Positions 50,918 to 60,306 are shown, counted from the stretch's first letter. The stretch: DNA of 64,000 nucleotides from Opitutaceae bacterium (GCA_028284235.1 JANQSC010000075.1:62001-126000); one strand, 5' to 3'. Numbers and translations: made by a program. Notes: generated from the letters alone by a model not told the origin.

Positions 50918-51577
50918 GTGAGCACCCATTGGCAAAGAGCCCGAAGGCCCGAACAAAAAGAAGAACGCTCGGAAGCGATTCTGAACGCGGCCGCCCGTCT
51001 GATCGATAAAGACGGTCTCGAAGGAACCGGGCTCAACGCCATCGCCCGGGCCGCCGGGATTTCCAAAGGCGCCATGTACCGCTATTTCGAGAGTCGCGAA
51101 GCAGTGTTGATGCAATTGCTCATCGTCGAGCACCGCGACTGCATGGCCGCGCTCGAGAAAGGCTTCAAACCCTTGGCCGGCAGCGGCGACGCCCGAGCGG
51201 TGGCCCAAGCGATCGCCGACACCATCGGGGACCGTCCTCGCTACTGGCTTCTGCTCGGCGCGCTGGCCGGGATACTGGAACACAACGTGACGGTTGAGAC
51301 CGTGACTCAGTTCAAGCGCGACCTAAACGCAGCAATCGCCCCAACGCACCAAGCGCTCCAAGCGGCGATCCCCCGCCTTTCCAGCGAAACGCTCTTCGAA
51401 TACATGGCCTTCCTCACCATGGCCGCCGGAGGCGTCTGGCCTCACACGCGCCCGTCGCCGGTCGCCCGCGAAGTTCTCGAAAACCCCGAATTCGCCCACT
51501 TCAAAATCGACTTCAAGAAAACCATGCAAACGCACGCGCAGGCCCTGCTCGAAGGACTCATGTATCGAAAGCCATAG
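50918..51577 (+). CDS. TetR-family repressor
   Basis: 219 residues, GTG start. HTH at residues about 20-65 (ILNAAARLIDKDGLEGTGLNAIARAAGISKGAMYRYFESREAV, in parts). The helical C-terminal domain (MAFLTMAAGGVWPHTRPSP) is of the TetR_C type that binds small hydrophobic ligands. It is co-directional with the epimerase gene behind the operator at 49701-49747 and most likely represses that promoter. A hairpin follows the stop. Confidence 0.85.
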   Translation: MSTHWQRARRPEQKEERSEAILNAAARLIDKDGLEGTGLNAIARAAGISKGAMYRYFESREAVLMQLLIVEHRDCMAALEKGFKPLAGSGDARAVAQAIADTIGDRPRYWLLLGALAGILEHNVTVETVTQFKRDLNAAIAPTHQALQAAIPRLSSETLFEYMAFLTMAAGGVWPHTRPSPVAREVLENPEFAHFKIDFKKTMQTHAQALLEGLMYRKP

Positions 51578-51615
51578 GGCGGACGATTCGCTTTCGCTGA
51601 TTCGTGCATACAAGC

Positions 51616-51643
51616 AATGCGGAGGCTGCGTCGCCTCCGCATT
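51616..51643. terminator. Hairpin between convergent genes
   Basis: AATGCGGAGGC, loop TGCGTC, GCCTCCGCATT: a perfect 11-bp stem between the TetR gene (+) and the SnoaL-like gene (-). The flanks are A/T-rich on both sides but without a full T-tract, so it probably serves both. Confidence 0.65.
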
Positions 51644-51670
51644 ATTCGTAGAGCCAAATCCAATCGACGA

Positions 51671-52084
51671 CTAGGCGCTCTGAGCGAGTCCGAGCTGCTG
51701 CAGCAATGTGAACTGGTCGAGCAATTCCCATTCCTCGATGATCAGACCCTCCTCCAATCTGCTCACTACAACGCCTTGGATTTGAACTCGCCTCCCCGTT
51801 TCAGCAAGACCGAGAAAATCCCCACGGTGCGTACCACTCATCGCAATACGAGTACTCACTTGATTCGCTTCCGCGATTTGATCGACTATTTGGATACGCA
51901 AATCAGGGAAAGCCGAGCGAAACGCCCGAACAAACGCCCGCAGATCTTCCACTCCTTCCATACGTTCCGTCGGAGAACTGTATCGATAGCGAGAATGTAC
52001 CACTTCGTTCAATACGTTTAAGTTGCCTTTGTTGAACACCTCTTCGATCAAGAGGCGAACGGTTTTTTTGCTATTGCTTATCAT
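51671..52084 (-). CDS. SnoaL-like polyketide cyclase/ester cyclase-fold protein
   Basis: 137 residues. FNKGNLNVLNEVVHSRYRYSSP and GVEDLRAFVRAFRSAFPDLRIQI are the SnoaL-like NTF2-fold pattern, followed by SGTHRGDFLGLAETGRRVQI and WELLDQFTLLQQLG. Such proteins are small-molecule cyclases, isomerases or simply binding proteins. It ends a unit with DUF1772 and NmrA-like genes (52 bp after the DUF1772 stop), divergent from the AraC gene at 53552. Confidence 0.85.
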   Translation of the reverse strand: MISNSKKTVRLLIEEVFNKGNLNVLNEVVHSRYRYSSPTERMEGVEDLRAFVRAFRSAFPDLRIQIVDQIAEANQVSTRIAMSGTHRGDFLGLAETGRRVQIQGVVVSRLEEGLIIEEWELLDQFTLLQQLGLAQSA

Positions 52085-52136
52085 CTTCGTCTGTTGGTTT
52101 GGCGTTTATTGGTCTATTTAGGGCCGTCTCCACTAC

Positions 52137-52613
52137 TCAGGACGCAGTCAACCCCATGGTGAAACAGAATGCCGCGATCAAAGCGGTCGTTGTTCGAACG
52201 TGATTCCAGAACGTCCACTTGCGCTGATAGTGGCGCCAGAGTTCCTCCCCTTCGTCGGGAGAAACGGATTCAAGTCGATCGTTTAGCGGCACGTTTCCGA
52301 ATGCGGTCACGAAAAACGTGCCGAGAATGTAGTGAAGGGAACCGACAAAGAACCAATGCGACATCGATCCTCCCCAGCCAGCAATGTAGAGAACGACGAC
52401 GATCGCGGACAGGAACGCGGTTCCGATAAACGCGCCCATAACGAGCGGATTGATCACAACCACGTTGATAGACTGCATCGCTCGAATCCCCTCCGCTGGA
52501 GGAATGCGTCCCAGCGCTTTCATGACGAAGCTCGAAAACGCGAAGAACAATCCTCCTATCAGCGCCGACCCGATCAGAACCGCGACATGTAGCGTGTATA
52601 TCCAGATATTCAT
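52137..52613 (-). CDS. DUF1772 (anthrone oxygenase-like) membrane protein
   Basis: 158 residues from the ATG at 52613, which overlaps the TGA of the NmrA gene (ATGA). Four membrane helices: LHVAVLIGSALIGGLFFAFSS, VVVINPLVMGAFIGTAFLSAIVVVLYI, HWFFVGSLHYILGTFFVTAFG and a C-terminal one. The N-x-x-LN-D-R-L-E pattern (NVPLNDRLES) is the DUF1772 signature. Family members include anthrone oxygenases and many of unknown role. The upstream frame to 52724 is a shadow of the NmrA gene. Confidence 0.85.
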   Translation of the reverse strand: MNIWIYTLHVAVLIGSALIGGLFFAFSSFVMKALGRIPPAEGIRAMQSINVVVINPLVMGAFIGTAFLSAIVVVLYIAGWGGSMSHWFFVGSLHYILGTFFVTAFGNVPLNDRLESVSPDEGEELWRHYQRKWTFWNHVRTTTALIAAFCFTMGLTAS

Positions 52614-53476
52614 GACGCTTCTCCTTCCAAGTCCCAGACTCCGGCGGCTGCGGTTTCGCGGGCGTAGTCGGCAAAATCGCGTGGAGCGCGACCCAACGCT
52701 CGTTGAACGCCATCGGTCAGGCAAGCGTTTCGGCCGTCCAGAACATCCGCGATCAACTGGGCGATCGGCAATGCCTCATCCTGCGAGTAGCCATGCTGTG
52801 TCAGTTCCGCCGCGTACTCTTCGATGGATACAGGATAGTAGCGCACCTCGCGACCAATCGCGTTCGTCAAGTCCGAGGCAACGCCTTCCAAGGTCATGAG
52901 GCGCGGCCCGGTCAACTCGTATACTTGTCCGACATAGCGATCGTCCGTCAAGGCCGCGAATGCGACATCCGCAATGTCTTCCGCATCGACAAACGGTTCC
53001 TGAATGCCCTTCGACGGCATCGAAAGGCGGCCGTACCGCACCGCGTCCGCAAAGGCTTCGCTGAAATTCTGATTGAACACCGAACAACGAACAATGGTCC
53101 AGTCGGCCCCCGAGTTTTCCAGCCGAAGCTCCGCGTTCCGAGCCCCTTCCTCCCCGCGACCGGAAAGAAGCACGAGCCGCTTGGCTCCCATTTGAACCGC
53201 GAGCTTGGCGAACGACTCCACCTTGTCCGCCGCCCCAGGGAAGGTCAGATCCGGGTAAAAGGTGATGTAGGCCGCCTGGGTTCCTTCCAGAGCCGGCGCC
53301 CAGGTAGCGTCGTCGTTCCAGTCGAAGGGAGTTTCGCTCGACCGCGAGGCCGCTTTGACCGGATATCCTGCCGCGCGCAGTCTTTGAACCACTCTGCGTC
53401 CGGTTTTGCCGTTGGCTCCAATGACCAAAGTCGTACGTTTTGTGTTGGTGTCGGTTGTTTTGGTAGATGTTTTCAT
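52610..53476 (-). CDS. NmrA-like NAD(P)H-binding protein
   Basis: 288 residues. TTLVIGANGKTGRRVVQRL is the Rossmann motif GANGKTG (20-26). VFNQNFSEAF and GPRLMTLEGVASDL are typical of NmrA/HSCARG-type proteins that bind NAD(P)H and act as redox sensors or quinone oxidoreductases (QorB-like). It starts the NmrA-DUF1772-SnoaL unit, 75 bp from the divergent AraC gene, whose product is likely to regulate it. Confidence 0.88.
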   Translation of the reverse strand: MKTSTKTTDTNTKRTTLVIGANGKTGRRVVQRLRAAGYPVKAASRSSETPFDWNDDATWAPALEGTQAAYITFYPDLTFPGAADKVESFAKLAVQMGAKRLVLLSGRGEEGARNAELRLENSGADWTIVRCSVFNQNFSEAFADAVRYGRLSMPSKGIQEPFVDAEDIADVAFAALTDDRYVGQVYELTGPRLMTLEGVASDLTNAIGREVRYYPVSIEEYAAELTQHGYSQDEALPIAQLIADVLDGRNACLTDGVQRALGRAPRDFADYARETAAAGVWDLEGEAS

Positions 53477-53551
53477 AACATCCCCAGTCTAGTCTTTTGG
53501 CGGAAACCAGGCCATAGCCCGAATGCTCAGCGACATACGCGATCGTCCAAA

Positions 53552-54505
53552 ATGAATGAGCTCGACGAGTTTAGCGGTCTTCTTGAAGGCCCAAGAGCGC
53601 GCGGAGCGTTCACGCTGCGGGGTTTGTTAGCGTCCCCCTGGAGCTTGCGAATCGAAGCCGACTCCCCGCTGACGGTAGTCGCCGTGGCTCGCGGGAAAAT
53701 CCACATCGGCCACGACAATGGCGAACAGGTTTGGCTCGAGCCCGGCGACGTAGCAATCACCCGCGCCCCCGGTCACTACAACGTCTCCGACCATCCCGAC
53801 ACGGAAACGACGATCTATGTGTATCCCGGGCAAGATTGCCGCGCGCCCGACGGGCGGTCGCTCTACGACGAGATGAAACTCGGCGTACGGACTTGGGGCA
53901 ATGATCCCAACGCGAACACACTCATGCTCGTCGGGAGCTACGAGTCCCTGAGCGATGTGAGCGACCGACTGCACAGCGCCCTACCTCCCCTGCTCTGGGT
54001 GAAAAACGAGGACTGGGATTCCCCGCTGATCCAGATGCTGAGCGACGAAATGGCCAGAGACGCTCCTGGACAAGCGGCCGTACTCGACCGACTGCTAGAC
54101 ATGCTCCTCATCGCCATCCTCCGCGCTTGGTTCAAACGCGAGGAAACGCAAGCGCTTCCCTGGTATCAAGCCAAAGGAGACCAAGTTGTCGGTCGAGCCC
54201 TTAAGATGATCCACAAAGACCCCGCCCATCCATGGACGCTCACCCGACTCGCCGCGAAAGTCGGCGTGTCTCGCGCCGCCCTGGCTCGGAGATTCCACGA
54301 GACCGTCGGAGAACCCCCCATGTCGTTTCTCACTCAATGGCGACTCGCTCTCGCCGCCGATCTACTATGCGAACCCGAGGAGACGATCGGCACGGTCGCG
54401 GAACGCGTCGGATACAGCAGCCCGTACGCCCTCAGCGCGGCATTCAAACGCGTTCGCGGCCTGAGCCCGAGGGAGCATCGCGCACGAGCATTGGCAGCTG
54501 GCTAA
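53552..54505 (+). CDS. AraC-family regulator with cupin domain
   Basis: 317 residues from the ATG at 53552; the open frame reaches back to 52703 only because it overlays the NmrA gene. Residues about 10-190 are an AraC-binding cupin (RIEADSPLTVVAVARGKIHIG, GDVAITRAPGHYNVSDHP). The C-terminus has two HTHs (WTLTRLAAKVGVSRAALARRFHETVGEPP and ETIGTVAERVGYSSPYALSAAFKRVRGLSPREHR, in parts). It is divergent from NmrA, a common arrangement in which AraC activates the neighbour in response to a small molecule. Confidence 0.88.
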   Translation: MNELDEFSGLLEGPRARGAFTLRGLLASPWSLRIEADSPLTVVAVARGKIHIGHDNGEQVWLEPGDVAITRAPGHYNVSDHPDTETTIYVYPGQDCRAPDGRSLYDEMKLGVRTWGNDPNANTLMLVGSYESLSDVSDRLHSALPPLLWVKNEDWDSPLIQMLSDEMARDAPGQAAVLDRLLDMLLIAILRAWFKREETQALPWYQAKGDQVVGRALKMIHKDPAHPWTLTRLAAKVGVSRAALARRFHETVGEPPMSFLTQWRLALAADLLCEPEETIGTVAERVGYSSPYALSAAFKRVRGLSPREHRARALAAG

Positions 54506-54675
54506 TCGGCGATCGCCAATCGTCCCCGGAAAGCCTGAAAGACGCATCCTCGGACTGGATACAGATAAACTGGAAAACTGGCGATCGCCGAGCGGGCAAG
54601 GCGCAAGATTCTCGACTTATCGTCGCAGCCTCACTTGATTCCATCGAGAAAAATCAAAAAGTCAGCGAGCCCACA

Positions 54676-56151
54676 GTGAATACCCCATCCCCCAAGCCAC
54701 GGAACGGAACGAGCCCTCTCTTTTCATTGGATCACAGATTAGCCGCAATCATCGCGATCCTCTCGCTCGTCTCCACTGCTCCGGCGCAGGACCTGAGCAA
54801 AGGCGCCGACATCTACGCCACTTACTGCGCTCAGTGCCACGGCGCGAATCTCGAAGGGGGCCAATTCCCCGGCTTTTTGGACGGGATTTGGAACTACGGC
54901 TCGTGGCGCGGGCTGCACCGGAACAATATCGAGTTCGGCATTCCCGGTACACAGATGATCGCTTGGGGGAAGGTCCTCAGCGCCGAACAAATCGACGCGG
55001 TCCTCGACTTCATTCTGGAAAAGGAAAAGGAAATGGGCGTTGAGCCACCCCCGCCCAAGGAGCGTTCCGAAACCGAACACTACACGCTGAAAGTCGAAGT
55101 GCTCGCCGAAGGCCTCAAGCAACCTTGGGGGATCGAGTTCATGGACGAGCGCACTGCCGTCTTTTCCGAGCACCTCGGCCAGCTCAGACTGATGGTCGAT
55201 GGCGAAGTGCTTCCCGAGCCAATTGCGGGAACGCCCATCCCGGCCCAAAAACCGAACGGCCGGCCATTCGGCTACCTCGACGTCGCCCTCCATCCCGACT
55301 ACGCGGAAAACGGCTGGATCTATCTCAGCTATATCCACGAAATGGGGACAGCGCCGCCGGGCGAAGTCAACCGACCGTGCTCGACTCGTATCGTTCGCGG
55401 CCGGATACGCGATCATCAATGGGTCGATCAGGAAGCGGTCTACGATCCGCGCCCCGAAGACTACACTGTCATCCACGACCACTTCGGCTCGCGTATGGTA
55501 TTCGACGACGACAATCGCCTCTATTTCTCCATCGGCGACCGAGGTCGAAGGCTGGACGCCCAAAACCTTTCGCGCCCCGAGGGCAAGTTTCATCGCATTC
55601 ACGACGACGGCCGGCCCGTTGCCGACAATCCATACAACTCACTCGAACGCTACGGCGTCCTCCCGACCGTGTTTGCCTATGGCACGCGCAACGCCCAGGG
55701 ATTGGCCATCCATCCCGAAACCCGGGCGATCTGGTCCGCTGAGCACGGCCCCATGGGAGGCGACGAAGTCAATCTCGTAAAAGCCGGCGCCAATTACGGC
55801 TGGCCCCTGGCCTCCCACGGGCTGGATCGCGACGGAACGGTGCTGACGCCCTACCAATCCCTCCCCGGAATCGTGGATCCCATTCATCAATGGACGCCCT
55901 CCCCCGCCCTCTGCGCCATCGAGTTCGTATCCAGTCCCCTTTTTCCCGCATGGAAAAACAGCCTACTCGTCGCCGCCTTGAAATATCAGTGTATCTACCG
56001 GCTCGAGCTGGACGGCGAAACAGTCGTCAAAGAGGAAGTCATCCTCCGCGAATCCGGACGTATCCGCGATATCAAGACCGCCCCCGACGGCTCCCTCTAC
56101 GTCCTTACCGACAACCGCGGCATGATCCTGCGGCTGACGCCGGAAGGCTAG
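54676..56151 (+). CDS. PQQ-dependent sugar dehydrogenase fused to cytochrome c
   Basis: 491 residues from the GTG at 54676; no ATG fits, and the frame upstream lies inside the AraC gene. Signal peptide to about 38 (STAPAQ). The N-terminal cytochrome c has C51-A-Q-C-H55 (YCAQCHGANLEGGQFPG). Residues about 130-490 are the six-bladed soluble glucose dehydrogenase fold (GLKQPWGIEFMDERTAVFSE, GRPFGYLDVALHPDYAENGWIYLSYI, YGTRNAQGLAIHP, HGPMGGDEVNLVKAGANYGWP), which binds PQQ and oxidises sugars. In this class the heme would take the electrons. Its last 18 codons are duplicated at 59049-59104. Confidence 0.9.
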   Translation: MNTPSPKPRNGTSPLFSLDHRLAAIIAILSLVSTAPAQDLSKGADIYATYCAQCHGANLEGGQFPGFLDGIWNYGSWRGLHRNNIEFGIPGTQMIAWGKVLSAEQIDAVLDFILEKEKEMGVEPPPPKERSETEHYTLKVEVLAEGLKQPWGIEFMDERTAVFSEHLGQLRLMVDGEVLPEPIAGTPIPAQKPNGRPFGYLDVALHPDYAENGWIYLSYIHEMGTAPPGEVNRPCSTRIVRGRIRDHQWVDQEAVYDPRPEDYTVIHDHFGSRMVFDDDNRLYFSIGDRGRRLDAQNLSRPEGKFHRIHDDGRPVADNPYNSLERYGVLPTVFAYGTRNAQGLAIHPETRAIWSAEHGPMGGDEVNLVKAGANYGWPLASHGLDRDGTVLTPYQSLPGIVDPIHQWTPSPALCAIEFVSSPLFPAWKNSLLVAALKYQCIYRLELDGETVVKEEVILRESGRIRDIKTAPDGSLYVLTDNRGMILRLTPEG

Positions 56152-56229
56152 AAATTCCGGAATAGAGAATCAGTATCGTAGCGTTGGATACTCACGCTAA
56201 AGATCTTTCGACGAATAATTGGATTTAAA

Positions 56230-58818
56230 CTAGTCTAAAATTAATTTCAGACGAGTAAATCCAGTCGCTGGTCTCGGTCGCGCGCGAACGAGATCGACCA
56301 AGCCTCTAGATTCAACGAACTCCTCGACTATATCGGATTCACTCCATTCAACTAGGTCACCACTATAAAGGATAGTGTACTGAAGTCCTATGTCGTTCGC
56401 GTCTACCCTGCGCAAATAATAGAACGTCAATTCACCAGAACCTTGACTCGTCTCGACTGACAAGAGCGGTGAGCCCAATCCACTTTCTCCTGAATCCTGC
56501 AGGCTCAACGCGCCTCCAGTAAAACCAGGAGCAAGGTTGTAGGCGAATTTCTCAAGGAAGCTCACTGCGGGCGGATTAACCAAGCTCGCCTCGTCAATTT
56601 GATCAATGAGATCGATCTCGTTTTCAACAAGCCACGCTTGGAGGGGAGTGGGCGGCCCAACAACTACGAGCCGCCTCGCTTGATCGGAGTTACCTGCATC
56701 ATCGGTAGCGTTGTATTCAGCTATATAAGTACCCAACACGGCGGTGTTGACACTGTCCCCCCCAACGATCACGGGAATACCGCCATCGATCGTGTCGAGG
56801 GCGGATGCGCCTGGATCGCTCCAATTCGAACCGAGATCAATCAACAGCTGTTCATCTCCCAAAACGGAAACAAGCGGCGGCACATGGTCCACTATAACCT
56901 GATCACTCACAAGAGATCCGACCAGAAGATTGTCCGTATCGTCCCTTATGCCAGCCTTGCTGATCGACAGGGAAACCCCTCCATTTCCGGAAATAGTGTT
57001 AAGAGCTACCTCAAATTCCCTCCGGTCCTCAATTTCAAAAATCTCCGCCCCGAGTACAGCTGCAGTTTCGGTAGTGGAAACATCGAGTTCAGCAAAATCG
57101 TCAAAGCCATTGACAGGTTGATCGAATTCTACCGAAAACAAAATCTGCTTGGCGTTTGTTGGACCCGTATCCAATGGAAAAATACTAACTACCCTTGGCG
57201 GATTATCGAAGGCAACCGGATCACTTTTGGAAGTCTGCAGCAGAGGGTTGGAGTCCGCATCTGAAATGTCACTCGCAAGGTCAATCTCAATAGCGACTAA
57301 ACCATCGCTAGTGATGCCCTCTAGCGTCACTTCGTACTCTTTCTGGTCTCCCAAATCGACCACTGTCCCGCTTGGTACATCAAGATAGCCGGATACCGAA
57401 AGGATGACGTCGCTAAATGAATCAAACCCCGTCACAGCTTCATTGAAAATCACCTTGAATGTCGCGCTTTGAGTTTCATCTGGATCGGCTGGATCAGGAA
57501 CAACGCTCAACGCAATCGGCGATTCGTTCGCAGATTCGAATGCGCCGAGATCCACTACTCCGTTCCTGGCGCGCTCGTTTCCGTCAATGTCCGCGCCATA
57601 TTCCAGAACCGTGTCCACACCCAGATTCAGCGCCGAGACATCGGCTCCGTTGTCGCCCCTGTCAATCAACCTGGAATCGAGTCCAACGCGAAAGTCCCCA
57701 ACTTCCGTTGGCGCACTGGACGGGTCGATTGGAGTCTGAAAGTCCGGACCGTACAGAGGATCCGTTCCGTCCAAGTTGTTCGAGTAGCTGCCATTTTCCA
57801 GGTCGTCAGGGTGGTTGTTCTCCACCAAACAATATGCGAAGAACGAACGAGTGGGGTCGTCGTTATAAACTGACGAGGCGACCGACGCCGCATCGCCGCC
57901 CGCTTCGTTTTGCCAGAAAACGCAGTTGGTAGCCCGGAGAGTTCCCGCATTCATAAATACCGCTCCACCTTCCGAGTCGGCGCGGTTTCCAGATAGAGAA
58001 CAGTTGAACAACGTGGTCGCCGCGGCGCTGTTGTGAATCGCGCCTCCTTTCGAAACCGCATAATTCCCGGAAAGCGAGCAATTCAACATTCGCAAGCTGG
58101 TGAATAAATTGAATATCGCCCCTCCCTGCAGCTCAGCTTGATTCGCAATAAATCGACAGTTGACGATTACCGGACTGGAATTCTGCGCATTGGCAATCGC
58201 TCCCCCTTGCAGAGCAGCCTTGTTCCACAGAAATATGCAATTAACCAAAGTCGGCGATCCCCGGTCGCAAATCAATCCACCCCCATCTTCGTTCCTCAAA
58301 AAGATACTGCCCGCAAACGAAGAATCCTCGTTCGCATTCCCTCCGGTCACATAGAAGCCATCCACTATGGAGCCCGAGCCCACAGTGCTATTCGCCACGA
58401 GAACGTGAAGCGAGTTGTCTTCGTAGTTCACAAATCCAGTTGCATCGTCCCCGTTCAGGTCTCCACTCAAAATGGTCGGGTAGGTTTCAAAAGAGCGATC
58501 TTCCAAACTAGAGGCAGAGCCATCACCGCTAAAGCCACCATACACTCCGACCCCGTCCTTTAAAAGGAAACTCGCCGATCGATCCCCTATGGATTCCGAT
58601 CCTCCAATATCCGGGGTGTACACTCCCTCCGCTACCCAGATCTGGTCTCCGTCAACTGCGACAGCAATCGCGTCCTGAAGATTGGTGGCGGCAGTTTCCC
58701 ACGATGCATAAGGAGCGACGGGTCCCGCATTTTCGGAATTCACATAGACGACGTCCGCTTTCGCAAACTGCGCCACACAGATCGCCATAAGAGTAGATGA
58801 TCGAACTAAGGGTAACAT
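56230..58818 (-). CDS. Pmp-like parallel beta-helix surface protein
   Basis: 862 residues from the ATG at 58818; the longer frame to 58950 has no better signal. MLPLVRSSTLMAICVAQFAKA is the signal peptide. Residues about 45-320 are a right-handed beta-helix with GGAI motifs about every 26 residues (205, 232, 258, 284) next to NC-F/L-N turns, as in Chlamydia Pmp proteins. Two Ig-like domains follow (AVTGFDSFSDVILSV and a second near PVNGFDDFAEL), then a DUF5011-type domain and a C-terminal 120-residue beta domain (YTILYSGDLVEWSES) common in this phylum. Surface adhesion or polymer binding is inferred. The gene lies between two copies of the dehydrogenase 3' end. Confidence 0.78.
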   Translation of the reverse strand: MLPLVRSSTLMAICVAQFAKADVVYVNSENAGPVAPYASWETAATNLQDAIAVAVDGDQIWVAEGVYTPDIGGSESIGDRSASFLLKDGVGVYGGFSGDGSASSLEDRSFETYPTILSGDLNGDDATGFVNYEDNSLHVLVANSTVGSGSIVDGFYVTGGNANEDSSFAGSIFLRNEDGGGLICDRGSPTLVNCIFLWNKAALQGGAIANAQNSSPVIVNCRFIANQAELQGGAIFNLFTSLRMLNCSLSGNYAVSKGGAIHNSAAATTLFNCSLSGNRADSEGGAVFMNAGTLRATNCVFWQNEAGGDAASVASSVYNDDPTRSFFAYCLVENNHPDDLENGSYSNNLDGTDPLYGPDFQTPIDPSSAPTEVGDFRVGLDSRLIDRGDNGADVSALNLGVDTVLEYGADIDGNERARNGVVDLGAFESANESPIALSVVPDPADPDETQSATFKVIFNEAVTGFDSFSDVILSVSGYLDVPSGTVVDLGDQKEYEVTLEGITSDGLVAIEIDLASDISDADSNPLLQTSKSDPVAFDNPPRVVSIFPLDTGPTNAKQILFSVEFDQPVNGFDDFAELDVSTTETAAVLGAEIFEIEDRREFEVALNTISGNGGVSLSISKAGIRDDTDNLLVGSLVSDQVIVDHVPPLVSVLGDEQLLIDLGSNWSDPGASALDTIDGGIPVIVGGDSVNTAVLGTYIAEYNATDDAGNSDQARRLVVVGPPTPLQAWLVENEIDLIDQIDEASLVNPPAVSFLEKFAYNLAPGFTGGALSLQDSGESGLGSPLLSVETSQGSGELTFYYLRRVDANDIGLQYTILYSGDLVEWSESDIVEEFVESRGLVDLVRARPRPATGFTRLKLILD

Positions 58819-59235
58819 CAATCCATGTCTTATGGATACATCGCAGATGAAATCCAGCAGAATATGCGAATAAGTTCTGTACAAAATCTCACTGAGAAGT
58901 AACAGCCTTCGCGTGAAGCAGAAAGGGCTCGCCAGATTGTCAGTTCCCAAATACGCAGAGGCATGCTAAGAAAAACTGCAAATAAAACAGCAGCCCAATT
59001 GCCTAGTCGAATAGACTGAAACGCAAAGGACTTGCAGATCCAATTGAATCTACGTCCTCACCGACAACCGCGGCATGATCCTGCGGCTGACGCCGGATGG
59101 TTAAGGGCAATCGCAAAGCGCATTCAAAGAGCTCTAGGGTCTAACTGCCACTAACTGGGTCCCCACCCAATTCGAGAAATCGAATTTACTGGAAATAAAT
59201 TCCGCCATTCGGCGTTATAAGTCTCAATCACACGT
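58819..59235. other. Intergenic gap upstream of Pmp-like gene and of the ECF sigma operon
   Basis: This 416-bp gap must hold the promoters of the divergent Pmp-like gene and ECF sigma operon. No -35/-10 was convincing. It holds the dehydrogenase 3' remnant (59049-59104). No full coding frame. Confidence 0.55.
59049..59104 (+). pseudogene. Remnant of the PQQ dehydrogenase 3' end
   Basis: 56 bp that match 56096-56151 with four differences (C for T, T for A, T for C, A for G); it encodes YVLTDNRGMILRLTPDG and a stop in the frame of the original. Three of the differences are silent and one changes Glu to Asp. Nothing of the gene precedes it. It could be the tail of a lost paralogue or a scar of an insertion that placed the Pmp-like gene here. 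Confidence 0.8.
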
Positions 59236-59790
59236 GTGGACGACCGGAATTTAATCAGACGCTACTGCGAGAACGGCGACCCGCGGGCCGCGGCCCAGTT
59301 GTTTGAACGGTACGAGGACGGGCTGTACAATTTCATTTGGCAAATGCTTAGACACCAACAGGACGCGGAAGACGCGACTCAAGAAGCGATCCGCAAAGCG
59401 CTCGCCGCCCTCCCTCGCTACGAACCGCGTTTCGCCTTCAAAACCTGGCTGTATCGAATCGGGCGAAACGAAGCGATCAACGTCATTCGCAAACGCAAGC
59501 GCCTGGTCGTCCACGAATCGCCCGAAGAACTCGCCGACGCGGATGAATCGCTGACCGATTCGGGCGACCCACAGGCCAAGTTGGACGCGCTCGAACGAAG
59601 AGACGCCCTCCGGGCCGCGATCGCCCAGTTGCCGGATGTCGAGCGCGAGGTCCTGATTTTGCGTTTTCAAGACGAGGTGCCATTTAAGGAAATTGCCAAA
59701 ATCACCGCCGCTCCGCTAGGAACTGTACTGGCGCGTATGCACAACGCGAAAAAGCGACTCAAACGAATCCTGCAACCCGCTGTAGAATGA
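59236..59790 (+). CDS. ECF-type RNA polymerase sigma factor
   Basis: 184 residues, GTG start. Sigma region 2 at about 20-90 (FERYEDGLYNFIWQMLRHQQDAEDATQEAIRKAL) and region 4 at about 125-175 (LPDVEREVLILRFQDEVPFKEIAKITAAPLGTVLARMHNAKKRLKR, in parts). It is paired with an anti-sigma gene overlapping by 4 bp (ATGA), the normal arrangement for a cell-envelope-stress ECF factor. The cognate promoters cannot be identified here. Confidence 0.92.
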   Translation: MDDRNLIRRYCENGDPRAAAQLFERYEDGLYNFIWQMLRHQQDAEDATQEAIRKALAALPRYEPRFAFKTWLYRIGRNEAINVIRKRKRLVVHESPEELADADESLTDSGDPQAKLDALERRDALRAAIAQLPDVEREVLILRFQDEVPFKEIAKITAAPLGTVLARMHNAKKRLKRILQPAVE

Positions 59791-60299
59791 CGACCGACCA
59801 CGACTCCGAAGACGAATTGCTCCTGTACTGGAGCGGAGAGCTCGACGACGAAGCCGCACGCACGGTGGAACGCCGTTTGAGCGCCGACCCGGAAGCGGTC
59901 GCCTACCTCGCCTCACTGAATCAACTGCGAAACCAAGTCGACGAGTTGCCCGTTATGCGGCCCGAACACCCCATCGCCCCGAAAGTGTCGGGCAATTCGC
60001 AAGCCAACTCAAACTCCGTTTCCTTCCCTTTCCTTCGCCGACTCGTTCCGATCGCAGCCGCCGCTGCGGTCGCATTCAGTCTTGGAGCGTTTTTCGTGAA
60101 AACGAAACAATCAGACGCGCCGTCGCCGGAAATCGCGGATGCGATCACCACTCCAAACGCCAACCTCGATTCCCCTCGAGACAAACTATCCGCGCGGCTC
60201 TTTTCTTCGAGTAAACGATTCACCTCCGACGCGTCGTTCAACGACGCTCTGGAACGCGCCCAGAGAATAAAAAGCCGACTCGATTCGGACCCAATCTAG
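59787..60299 (+). CDS. Anti-sigma factor
   Basis: 170 residues. An N-terminal acidic helical zone (EDELLLYWSGELDDEAARTVERRL) resembles the sigma-binding part of zinc-less anti-sigma factors. One membrane helix lies near residues 88-108 (LVPIAAAAAVAFSLGAFFV). A periplasmic C-terminal part of about 60 residues follows. It should hold the ECF factor at the membrane until an envelope signal releases it. No CHCC zinc motif is present. Confidence 0.85.
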   Translation: MTTDHDSEDELLLYWSGELDDEAARTVERRLSADPEAVAYLASLNQLRNQVDELPVMRPEHPIAPKVSGNSQANSNSVSFPFLRRLVPIAAAAAVAFSLGAFFVKTKQSDAPSPEIADAITTPNANLDSPRDKLSARLFSSSKRFTSDASFNDALERAQRIKSRLDSDPI

Positions 60300-60306
60300 C
60301 TCACGC

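Noticed and set aside
52703..53551. A 600-codon version of the AraC protein
   Set aside because: The upstream 283 codons lie over the NmrA gene and read as Arg-rich shadow; the cupin and HTHs begin after 53552.
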